From assembly GCF_014845115.1 (NCBI RefSeq), contig NZ_NKUI01000008.1, forward strand, positions 1-35,082: a stretch of DNA of 35,082 bases, in the 5' to 3' direction. The notes under the pieces are model-generated. The model did not search any database and was not told where the DNA came from. It worked only from the letters and a program-made list of their open reading frames with translations. The stretch's first letter is position 1. Each line of letters opens with the position of its first letter. The stretch comes from Methylorubrum zatmanii (lineage in GTDB: Bacteria > Pseudomonadota > Alphaproteobacteria > Rhizobiales > Beijerinckiaceae). A program made the position numbers and the translations under genes. Below are positions 15,730 through 23,041 of this stretch, piece after piece.

Positions 15730-16092
15730 ATGTCCATCGTGAACAGGGGCCCCGGACCATTTCCCCACCTTGCACGCGATGCGATGAAGCACTGGGCACT
15801 GGCGAGCGATCTAGAGCGGATCGCCCGCGGCGAGCACCCCGGGCCTGAGGACCTACGGGATGCGCCGGTCCTCTTCGAGTGGCGAGTTATCATCGCCCCG
15901 ATACCGCACCTCGTAGGGGTTGTTCTCGGCCACCCGAAGATCACCGACGGGAGGATGTGCCGGACGAGCGCGCTCATCACGATCAATCCCGATATCGGTT
16001 ACGCAAGGACCTTTTCCCGGTTCTATCGCCTGGAGGCACGGCCGCCCCCCTGCGGAGCTGCTGGTCTTGATACCGGATCGGCTCTGCACTGA
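15730..16092 (+). CDS. DUF6634 family protein
   Basis: A 120-aa protein whose pattern fits DUF6634, a small alphaproteobacterial family of unknown role: LASDLERIARGEHPGPEDLRDAPVL, VVLGHPKITDGR, TSALITINPDIGYARTFSRFYRLE. GAGGAA lies about nine bases before the ATG. It follows module 2 by 137 bases in the same direction, and family members often sit in mobile regions (from memory). There is no counterpart after module 1. The family assignment rests on remembered sequence patterns. Confidence 0.7.
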   Translation: MSIVNRGPGPFPHLARDAMKHWALASDLERIARGEHPGPEDLRDAPVLFEWRVIIAPIPHLVGVVLGHPKITDGRMCRTSALITINPDIGYARTFSRFYRLEARPPPCGAAGLDTGSALH

Positions 16093-16272
16093 GTGGCCTC
16101 CGTCGGAGAGGCCGCCCGGCAGGAGACCGAAAAAGAGGACTGGCGAGGGACGGCTGCCGACATCATGGCGACGGGGTCGGTGTTGATCGGCGGCGTCCCC
16201 ATCCGGCGCTAGGGGGCGGGTCGGAGGCGGGACGTCTCCTTCCGGACAAAAGGCCAAGTGCCGCTTCCCACC

Positions 16273-16454
16273 GAGGCTGTCTGAAAACGAAGGCACGCTG
16301 CGAGATCGTAGAACAATCCTCTATTCAGCTGGCATTACAACTCGCCAAACAACCATTTTGACGCCGGTAAAGCATCCATTTCGGCGCTCTTCAGAGCGCC
16401 TTATGGAATATCCTTCTACCTCAACCAACGGCTTCCACATTTTCACACAGCCTC
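16273..16454. mobile_element. MITE-like element, 182 bp, with inverted repeats and CACC duplication
   Basis: The ends are GAGGCTGTCTGAAAA (16273-16287) and TTTTCACACAGCCTC (16440-16454), which are inverted repeats with one mismatch in 15. CACC directly flanks both sides (16269-16272 and 16455-16458) as a target-site duplication. No transposase is encoded; a perfect hairpin GGCGCTC-TTCA-GAGCGCC sits at 16383-16400. The ends resemble those of IS4/IS5-type elements in style. It is most likely a non-autonomous element moved by a transposase elsewhere. Confidence 0.65.
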
Positions 16455-16648
16455 CACCCTTTGCGGCAACTTCCGCAAACGCAGTGCCCGGCTCTTCGGT
16501 GCGCCTCCTTCCTTGGTTGCCGCGCATGCGGTCGCGAGGGTGAAGGAACGTGGACCGAACCGAGATGCTGACCGTTGCCTGACGGATTTAAGCCAAGCAA
16601 ATCACGCATGCGGCTGAGGGGGATGACGCGCGTATCGAGCTTGCTCTG

Positions 16649-17098
16649 GTGGACGTGCCGCGCGAGCGATTCTTGCCGCCCGCACCATGGCTCCTCAGTC
16701 GCTGGCTCAAAGGCTACCAGCAAACCCCCGACGCCGATCCGGTCTACCTCTACCAGGATGTGCCGGTGGCGATCGACCCGAGCCACTATCTTAACATTCG
16801 GCAGACTTCCTTCCTGATCGGTCTCATCGCACGGGGCCGACCGCAGCTTGGCGAAACTGTGGTACACGTCGGGACCGGGTACTATACAGTCGGAGTCGTG
16901 CACAAGAGCAGTACGCTGATCCTGCAGCTCTGGGCCCGGCTGGTGGATGCCCATACCGGTCGGGATGTGTTCTCGTGCAATCTCAACTTTCGCGGCGATA
17001 CCGACGAGGCGTGGCAGCGAGCCGAGACGTTCCTCGCCGCGCAAATCCGTGACGCGAGCACAGGAGAGCCGATGCGCCACCCGAACCGCCGCCCCTGA
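16649..17098 (+). pseudogene. Chimera of a methyltransferase fragment and a DUF2380/3280 fragment
   Basis: The first part reads as a protein-L-isoaspartate methyltransferase-type sequence: VPRERFLPPAPW, LYQDVPVAID, and VVHVGTGYYT where the family has a longer SAM-binding VLHVGAGTGYYT. It stops being recognisable after about residue 85. The remainder, LILQLWARLVDAHTGRDVFSCNLNFRGDTDEAWQRA, matches the end of DUF2380/DUF3280 exported proteins. The frame is open from 16592. A working enzyme is unlikely because most of the methyltransferase fold is missing. The joint was probably made by deletion. Confidence 0.5.
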
Positions 17099-17636
17099 GC
17101 GTTTTCGGTCGACGGGCGCCAGCGCAAAAGGGGAGTCGAGCTGACCGTCTTAGGCGGATCGACTCCAGGGATTCGCCTGCTGGAGGGCGTGCAGGTACGA
17201 GCCCATAACCCAGCCAATGTCGGGCGCGTGGCCGTAGGTGCCCCGGACGTTCTCTTAATAGTCTGAGGCCGCCGCTTCCGACCCAACATGCTGGACGAGG
17301 CTGCCAATGTTCACTTTCTCAGCGCTCAAACAGAATGGGGAATTCGGGTTCAGGCTCGGCCGCGACTGGCCCGAGCGGCCGGATGGGCTGCGACGAAAGA
17401 CCCGTTCTCCATGCCGCACCTGCACTCCGCCCACTGGCGCCTTCACACTCCACGCCGACACCGCGCGCACCACAACCCCGACGAGCGCCGCCGCTTCCTC
17501 GAAGCAGCCGGCCAGACCGGCCTCGAGCTGCGGGCGTTCTGTCACCTTGGCCAACCGGACCCGACCGGCGGGGTTGCAGGCCGCGGCGGCGCACACTGCT
17601 TCCATACGCCTATCGAAGACTGAAAACCCACCTAAG
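17099..17636. other. Decayed region without a supported gene
   Basis: Open frames on both strands (for example plus 17307-17861, minus 17255-17869) contain no recognised domain and overlap each other. Nothing firm is seen. It is probably remnant DNA between the methyltransferase chimera and the next fragment. Confidence 0.3.
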
Positions 17637-17906
17637 TCAGTCATAAGTCGATTCTGGGCATCTGGGCATCGATACGACGATGCCCTCAGGCACGCTCGCG
17701 CAGATGTAGTCGAAGCACCAGTGAAGATAGCGCCCCAGCAGAGATCTGGGAGTGTATGTGTCGTCCGGGATCGGATCACCTTCCCCGCATACAATTGCTC
17801 CGTTCCAACGGTATCCGGACAGCCACAGCCAGTCGGCGTAAGTTGGCCCCGGCCGCACTGACCCCGCATCTACAAAGGATGCGTGCGAACCGAGGTGCTC
17901 GACCAC
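17637..17906 (-). pseudogene. Possible fragment of an FAD/NAD(P)-binding protein
   Basis: An 89-aa frame with DPIPDDTYTPRSLLGRYLHWCFDYICASVPEGIVV. This resembles the middle of the FAD_NAD_binding_9 family (YdhS-like), where a PR-x-LYG-x-YL motif is followed by a helix. The dinucleotide-binding GxGxxG and the rest of the 450-plus residue family are missing. The call rests on a short match. Confidence 0.3.
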
Positions 17907-18255
17907 AACGTGGGTATGCTCCGCGCTTAATGTCTAGCAGCGGAAGAACTTCGCTTTTGCAGGCGTTAAACCGGTGTGGTCGTGCCGAGCCTTTTTCCAC
18001 CTAAGGCGTTTTCTAACAATGGTTTAAGTTATCCACAGCCCTCCGCTGAAGGGGAATCGAGGCAGGGTCGCACGTCGTTAGGATACGGCTGCCGAAAGTT
18101 CGAAAGATTCTTCTGGGACGAGCCGATGTCTGTGGTCCTACTTGGCGCTCAGGCGCTGCTCGGTTTCCATCCTGCGCGCCTACCGCGGCAGGTTCCGGCA
18201 TGTCTCGAGAGAGGCGGAGCTCACGTCCGGGGGTTCACGCCGTCCCGCTGCCGGT
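17907..18255. other. Gap without a supported gene
   Basis: No gene is supported. One perfect DnaA-box match TTATCCACA lies at 18029-18037, alone and without iterons. The stretch around 18000 is less GC-rich. Confidence 0.3.
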
Positions 18256-18681
18256 CTACGCGCCCAGGCACGCCGGCGTGCTGATCGAGGACGGCTCGGA
18301 TAGGCTGCCGGTCTGAGGCGACGTGATCCACTCGCGCGTCTTCCCGATGCTCCATCCGGACCGAGCGACAGTCTTCGACTGTGCGCAGCGGCAGACGGTG
18401 GCGAGCTTCCGTGCCCACTCGACTGCTTCCTCTCGTGCCGGCACTTCCAGCACGGCGAAGCCGCCGTTGAGGCGGCTGCCTAGATAGGTCTTGAACGATA
18501 CCGATCCGTCGCCGCCAACCATGACGGGAGCGATTGTTTCATCGATCCCACCGCCAAAGGCATAGACACCGGCGGCCTTCGCTTCCTCGATCACGGCATG
18601 CGACTCGTCGGACGCGGCACGCAGTTCCTCGTCAGAGAGGATCATCGCTTCGGCTGCAAAGGAGATGAGGTATTTCGTCAT
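18256..18681 (-). CDS. YCII-related domain protein
   Basis: A small protein of the YCII/DGPF family: TKYLISFAAEAMILSDEELRA, EEAKAAGVYAFGGGIDE, GGFAVLEVPAREEAVEWARKLATVCRCAQ. Such proteins form ferredoxin-like dimers and their biochemical role is mostly unknown. The domain is complete to CRCAQ. The 40 residues beyond it (SKTVARSGWSIG onward) do not fit the family and may come from a downstream rearrangement. The ATG at 18681 gives the usual start just before TKYLISF; no clear ribosome site is seen. It stands alone among broken genes. Confidence 0.7.
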   Translation of the reverse strand: MTKYLISFAAEAMILSDEELRAASDESHAVIEEAKAAGVYAFGGGIDETIAPVMVGGDGSVSFKTYLGSRLNGGFAVLEVPAREEAVEWARKLATVCRCAQSKTVARSGWSIGKTREWITSPQTGSLSEPSSISTPACLGA

Positions 18682-18896
18682 AGGCAGAGGTTGCGGCATG
18701 GCACCGACCGCAGCAAGCGCGATTAACGCATCGGCTTTGGTTGGGAAGCCGCCTCAGCCATCGTTCTTGTTAGGTGCGCCTTAACTTCTCGCGACATGCT
18801 TGCAGAAGTTGTCGAGTGCGGCCGACCCACCATCGCGTTGCTGCTCGACGGGAAACTGGCTCTCCAGAGCAAACGAAACCTTTATGAATGCAACTG
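18682..18896 (-). other. Flank of the IS element, possible gene tail
   Basis: On the minus strand a frame coming out of the IS ends at 18781 with VSFALESQFPVEQQRDGGSAALDNFCKHVARS, which looks protein-like and may be the last 30-odd residues of a gene cut by the element. No family was recognised. Confidence 0.2.
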
Positions 18897-18961
18897 TGAT
18901 CCGCCCCCACTGAAGTGGTCCGCCCTGAGGTATGGCTTTTGAGCCAGATGAGGACGGACAG

Positions 18962-19237
18962 ATGGGAACGAAGCGGCACAAGCCGGAAGACGTGGTCGCC
19001 AAGCTGCGGCAGGTGGATGTTCTGGTCTCGCAGGGCCAGAGCGTGGCGGAGGCGATCCGGGCCATCGGCGTGACGGAAGTGACCTACTACCGCTGGCGCA
19101 AGGAGTACGGCGGCCTGAAGAGCGATCAGGTTCGACGGATGAAGGACTTGGAGGTTGAGAACCAGCGGCTGCGCAAGGCGATTGCGGATCTCACCCTCGA
19201 CAAGCTGATCCTGCAGGAGGCCGCTCGGGGAAACTGA
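18962..19237 (+). CDS. IS3-family transposase OrfA
   Basis: A 91-aa DNA-binding protein. [23 protein letters not shown] begins a helix-turn-helix of the Tnp_1 type, [20 protein letters not shown] is the recognition part, and a leucine zipper ([24 protein letters not shown]) ends it. The ATG at 18962 gives the usual MGTKRHKPE start. The last codons CGG GGA AAC before the stop contain the slippery heptamer G GGA AAC (19228-19234), directly before TGA, which allows a -1 shift into orfB. Confidence 0.9.
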   Translation: MGTKRHKPEDVVAKLRQVDVLVSQGQSVAEAIRAIGVTEVTYYRWRKEYGGLKSDQVRRMKDLEVENQRLRKAIADLTLDKLILQEAARGN

Positions 19238-19275
19238 CCAGCCCCGCGCGCCGACGCGCCTGCATCGCGCATGTC

Positions 19276-20145
19276 ATGAACGTCCTAGACGTCTCCGAGC
19301 GCCGCGCCTGTCGGGCGCTCGGGCAGCATCGCTCGACGCAGCGCAAGGTGCCGCGGGGAAGAGAGGATGAGGCCGCGCTGACAGCCGACCTCGTGGAACT
19401 GGCTCGCCAGTACGGGCGCTACGGCTACCGGAAGATCGGTGCATTGCTGAAGGCGGCGGGCTGGTTCGTCAACGACAAGCGGGTCGAACGGATCTGGCGG
19501 CGCGAGGGGCTGAAGGTCCCGTCTCGGCAGCCCAAGCGCGGCCGCATCTGGGACGGGGATGGTTCCTGCCTGCGATTGCGGGCGGAGCGTCGCGATCACG
19601 TCTGGTCCTACGACTTTGTCGAAGCCCGCACGCACGAGGGCCGCAAGTTCCGGATGCTGAACGTGGTCGATGAGTTCACGCGGGAGTGCCTGGCGATCCG
19701 CGTCGCACGCAAGCTGAAGGCGGCGGAGGTGATCGACGTGCTGTCCGACCTGTTCATCCTGCGCGGCGTGCCCGGCCATATTCGCTCGGACAACGGTCCG
19801 GAGTTCATCGCCAAGTCCGTGCAGGCCTGGATCACCGGTGTCGGCGCCAGAACAGCCTACATCGCACCCGGCTCGCCATGGGAGAACGGTTACGTCGAGA
19901 GCTTCAACGCACGACTACGGGACGAGCTTTTGAACGGTGAGATCTTCTACACGCTCAAGGAGGCGCAGATCGTGATCGAGAGTTGGCGTCTACACTACAA
20001 CAGCGTGCGCCCGCACGCCTCGCTCGGCTACCGACCACCGGCCCCGGAGGTGTTCGTGCCGGCCTTCACCGCTTGGCCGGCTGCGCTCACCCGGTCGGCT
20101 CCGCCGGCCAAGCTACCCGTGGAGCAAAGGCCGACCCTGCACTAA
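19276..20145 (+). CDS. IS3-family transposase OrfB (DDE integrase domain)
   Basis: The catalytic part of the transposase, most likely made as an OrfAB fusion by the -1 frameshift at 19228-19234; the frame is open across from there to the listed ATG. An HTH_21-like region ([18 protein letters not shown]) precedes the rve core. The DDE residues are Asp in WSYDFV, Asp in RSDNGPEF and Glu in [30 protein letters not shown] closes the core. The gene looks intact, so the element may still be mobile. It belongs to the IS407-like group by pattern. Confidence 0.9.
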   Translation: MNVLDVSERRACRALGQHRSTQRKVPRGREDEAALTADLVELARQYGRYGYRKIGALLKAAGWFVNDKRVERIWRREGLKVPSRQPKRGRIWDGDGSCLRLRAERRDHVWSYDFVEARTHEGRKFRMLNVVDEFTRECLAIRVARKLKAAEVIDVLSDLFILRGVPGHIRSDNGPEFIAKSVQAWITGVGARTAYIAPGSPWENGYVESFNARLRDELLNGEIFYTLKEAQIVIESWRLHYNSVRPHASLGYRPPAPEVFVPAFTAWPAALTRSAPPAKLPVEQRPTLH

Positions 20146-20481
20146 CTTAGAACTTGGACCACCGCGTGGGGGCCGATCAGTCGGAATGTCCCACATGGAG
20201 ATCATGCCGGTGACTTTGCCGTCATGCATCACGAGCAGTTGCCGGAAGTGGCCGTCGAGCATCTTCTGAAGGGCGTCGGTCAAGCATTCTTCTACATCGA
20301 TCGTCCGCGGATCGGGGGTCATCACGGCGCGAACCAGCGTCAGTTGCGGATCGAGACCAACCGCGATCACGCGAGCGATGACGTCACGCTCGCTGACGAT
20401 GCCGATAAGCGCGCCGCCCTCCTCGACCGCGAGCGCGCCAACGTGATGCTCGCGCAGACGACGGCATACCTCGGTGACCAT
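20113..20481 (-). CDS. CBS-domain protein, 3' end replaced by the IS
   Basis: Two CBS motifs: [30 protein letters not shown] and the second ending [22 protein letters not shown] pairs bind adenine nucleotides and regulate partner domains or stand alone. The native sequence ends at 20180; the last 20-odd residues and the stop come from the IS. In-frame sequence upstream of the ATG (LIRGRPLHTIDVGA, up to about 20525) also matches the family, so the true start was further upstream and no start codon is left there. The gene is therefore damaged at the 3' end and perhaps the 5' end. Confidence 0.7.
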   Translation of the reverse strand: MVTEVCRRLREHHVGALAVEEGGALIGIVSERDVIARVIAVGLDPQLTLVRAVMTPDPRTIDVEECLTDALQKMLDGHFRQLLVMHDGKVTGMISMWDIPTDRPPRGGPSSKLVQGRPLLHG

Positions 20482-20723
20482 CGCTCCAACGTCGATGGTG
20501 TGAAGGGGCCGACCACGTATCAGTGACCTGACCGGCTGGCTTTGGACCGGGCTGATTGAGAATGTGAGCTTGATTTTCAGCCGGACGCCCGCACCGGTCC
20601 ATAAGGGTCAAAGAACCCGCCGTGCGGCCGCTTCATCGGGCAGCCACATCGGCGGGAAGGCGTTGCACGTGCAGCACCAGGCGGGATTCCCATTCTGCGA
20701 CAACTGTGATAGATTGCTCCTCG
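20482..20723. other. Junction between the CBS remnant and the metal island
   Basis: The first 45 bases still encode CBS-family residues on the minus strand. The rest has no gene. The AT-richer segment 20690-20720 directly before the ATG at 20724 is the likely promoter of the metal operon, but no clear boxes were found. Confidence 0.3.
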
Positions 20724-21191
20724 ATGACTTTTGTCCGCCAATTTGCGCGCCTGATGGCCGTGGTGATCGTGATGATCGCCGCGGTGTTCGGCGCGTCGGC
20801 GGTTCAGGCGCACGAAGGCCACCATCACGTGGCGCCGGCTGCCGCGGCACCGCTTCAGGCCCGGATGCCTGCTGCGGCACGGGCTCCTGCGTCGGTCAAA
20901 CCTACAGTCAGACTTGCTGCCAGCCCGTCCGCCATCCCGGTGGCTGCACCCCCTGCCACATCAATCAGCGTCCTCGCCGGTGCGGCGCAGGCCCGGGGCA
21001 ACAACACGGACGGCTGTGACGGGACCTGCTGTGCGGTGGGTTTGGGCTGCTGCCATGCTGCCGTCACCTCAGCGGCCGCCACAACGGTGCCGCTGCGCAC
21101 CGCCTCCACCGTGGTGCTGACCGGGCAGCAGGATCTACTGCCCAGCCTCGCCCCGGAGGCCCTGCCCAAGCCGCCTCGATCCTTCGCCTAG
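20724..21191 (+). CDS. Exported Cys/His-rich small protein of the metal operon
   Basis: A 155-aa protein with a signal peptide (MTFVRQFARLMAVVIVMIAAVFGASAVQA) and then HEGHHH. A cluster GCDGTCCAVGLGCCH with five Cys lies in the second half between Ala/Pro-rich stretches. Its place directly before the RND adaptor gene suggests a periplasmic metal sensor or buffer, in the position where other czc operons have a small CzcI-like gene. No named family could be assigned. The start is chosen for the signal peptide; the frame is open further upstream. Confidence 0.65.
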   Translation: MTFVRQFARLMAVVIVMIAAVFGASAVQAHEGHHHVAPAAAAPLQARMPAAARAPASVKPTVRLAASPSAIPVAAPPATSISVLAGAAQARGNNTDGCDGTCCAVGLGCCHAAVTSAAATTVPLRTASTVVLTGQQDLLPSLAPEALPKPPRSFA

Positions 21192-21277
21192 AACCCGCGT
21201 CCCCATGCCTGGGGCAGCGCTGAGCGCTGCTGCGAGTGCGTGGACGCTTGCGTCCACCTGGCGAAAGATTGCGACCC

Positions 21278-23029
21278 ATGAGTTCCCGAACTGCGGCTGC
21301 GCTGCGTGCGCTGGCCGTGACGCTGGCCCTGCTCGCAGGCCCTGCGTACGCCCACGAGGGGCATGACCACGGCGCACCGCCGCCCCCGGTCAGCAAAACG
21401 ATTTCCCCGCGCGGCGAGGCGCTGTCGGCCGCGTTCGAGCTGGTCGCCGTATCCCGCAACGGCACGCTCCAGCTCTATCTCGACCGCTTCCAGAGCGGCG
21501 AGCCCGTCAGCGATGCGACCCTGGAGATCGACACGCCGACCGGTCCGGCGACCGCCCAGGCGGCCGGGCCTGGCGCCTACCGCCTGCTGGCACCCTGGCT
21601 GAGCAAGCCTGGCCGTTACGATGTCATGATCACGGTGACCGCCGGCAGCGACGTTGATGTCCTGCCGGTAGCGCTGACGATCCCCGATCCCGCTGCAACC
21701 TCCACGGCCCCTGCTGGGGCAGGCCGTCCGTTTGGCGCGGCTCTGGCCCAGACGCTGCCGGATCTGACGCACGGCCTGCGCGATCGCCTGACCAAGGCTG
21801 ATCCGGTTCTGCTGGTGGTGGCCGGCCTGAGCTTCCTGCTCGGCCTGCTGGTGATGGCGCTGGTGCGCGGGCGTTATCGCCTGCCGGTGATCGCCGTGGT
21901 GGCGCTGACGGCCACGGTGCTCCTGAGCACCAACGCCTTTGCCCATGGGGGCGAGGACCACGGCGACCAACCCGTCCAGGGTGCCGCGCTGATCCCGCCC
22001 ACCGCGTCAGCGGCTGGGGACGACACCACTGATCTCGCGCAGCGCCTGCCCGACGGCAGCGTCTTCGTGCCCAAGCCAACTCAGCGCCTGCTGGGCCTGC
22101 GCACGGTGATGACCGAAGTCGGCACGTTCAATCGTACCATCGGCCTGCCCGGCCGGATCATCGCCAACCCCGAAGCCAGCGGTGTGGTGCAGTCCTCCGT
22201 CGGCGGTCGCCTGTCGCCGCCGCCCTCCGGACGGTTTCCGCGGCTGGGCACCGCGGTGAGCAAGGGCGATGTGCTGGCCTACGTCACCCCGCCGGTGCAG
22301 CGCGTCGACCTGTCCGACATGCGCCAGACCCAGGGTCAGCTCGACCAGCAGGTCGCCACCGTGCAGCGCCGGGTCGAACGGTTCTCCAAGCTGGCAACCT
22401 CCGGCGCCGTGTCCCAGGTTCAGCTCGATGAGGCGCAGGACGAGCTGAAGGGCCTGAAGGACCGCCGCGCCGCGCTCGACAAGTTCCGCCAGGAGCCCGA
22501 GCCGCTGATCGCACCGGTCGACGGGGTGGTCGCCGAAGCCCTGGCCGTGTCCGGCCAGATGGCCGCGGCGGGCCAGATGATCTTCCAGATCATTGACCCG
22601 AAAAACCTCTGGGTCGAGGCCTTGAGCTTCGACGCCCTGGGCGGCGCGGAAAGCGCCACGGCACGCCTGGCCGACGGCCGCACCATGCAGCTGACCTATC
22701 GCGGCGCCGGCCTGGCCGACCGCAACCAGGCCATCCCGGTGCAGTTCGCGATTACCAGCGACACCAGCGGCCTGCGCGTTGGCCAGTTCGTCACCGTCCA
22801 GGCGGCCACCACCACGGAGCTGCAGGGCCTGGCCCTGCCGCGATCGGCGGTCGTGCGCACCGGCAACGGCCAGGACGTCGTCTACGAGCACACCACCGCC
22901 GAACGGTACGAGGCCCGCCAGGTCCGGACCACGCCGCTCGACGGCAGCCGGGTGCTGTTGGCCGTTGGCATCGGTGCCGGCAAACGCGTGGTGACCCAGG
23001 GCGCCGAGCTCCTGGATCAGGTGCGCTGA
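21278..23029 (+). CDS. RND efflux periplasmic adaptor (CzcB/CusB type)
   Basis: Membrane-fusion protein linking an inner-membrane RND pump to an outer-membrane channel. After a signal peptide and HEGHDHG there is a domain with a beta-sandwich look (residues about 40-150), then a hydrophobic helix (LLVVAGLSFLLGLLVMALV) and a second one ending in a His-rich HGGEDHGDQ. The adaptor core starts near KPTQRLLGLRT: GRIIANPEASGVVQSSVGGRL, a long coiled hairpin (QTQGQLDQQVATVQRRVERF), and VDGVVAEALAVSGQMAAAGQ as the lipoyl half. The N-terminal extension with membrane helices makes it longer (583 aa) than classic CzcB. It sits 12 bases before the pump gene. Confidence 0.85.
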   Translation: MSSRTAAALRALAVTLALLAGPAYAHEGHDHGAPPPPVSKTISPRGEALSAAFELVAVSRNGTLQLYLDRFQSGEPVSDATLEIDTPTGPATAQAAGPGAYRLLAPWLSKPGRYDVMITVTAGSDVDVLPVALTIPDPAATSTAPAGAGRPFGAALAQTLPDLTHGLRDRLTKADPVLLVVAGLSFLLGLLVMALVRGRYRLPVIAVVALTATVLLSTNAFAHGGEDHGDQPVQGAALIPPTASAAGDDTTDLAQRLPDGSVFVPKPTQRLLGLRTVMTEVGTFNRTIGLPGRIIANPEASGVVQSSVGGRLSPPPSGRFPRLGTAVSKGDVLAYVTPPVQRVDLSDMRQTQGQLDQQVATVQRRVERFSKLATSGAVSQVQLDEAQDELKGLKDRRAALDKFRQEPEPLIAPVDGVVAEALAVSGQMAAAGQMIFQIIDPKNLWVEALSFDALGGAESATARLADGRTMQLTYRGAGLADRNQAIPVQFAITSDTSGLRVGQFVTVQAATTTELQGLALPRSAVVRTGNGQDVVYEHTTAERYEARQVRTTPLDGSRVLLAVGIGAGKRVVTQGAELLDQVR

Positions 23030-23041
23030 GGAGAAGCCGGC

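Larger units (their letters stand above)
18897..20179 (+). mobile_element. IS3-family insertion sequence, complete, about 1283 bp
   Basis: The left end TGATCCGCCCCCAC...GTGGTCC (18897-18921) and the reverse complement of the right end (20156-20179) match except for a few bases near the middle, and the element runs TG...CA as usual for IS3. It carries orfA and orfB with a -1 frameshift signal. The flanking tetranucleotides (ACTG and GTCG) differ, so no target duplication remains; that suggests a deletion or recombination after insertion. The right end truncates a CBS-domain gene. Confidence 0.85.

Noticed and set aside
18029..18037. Perfect DnaA box TTATCCACA, considered as part of an origin
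   Set aside because: Only one box, no iterons and no replication gene nearby; a single 9-mer match in 35 kb is not surprising.
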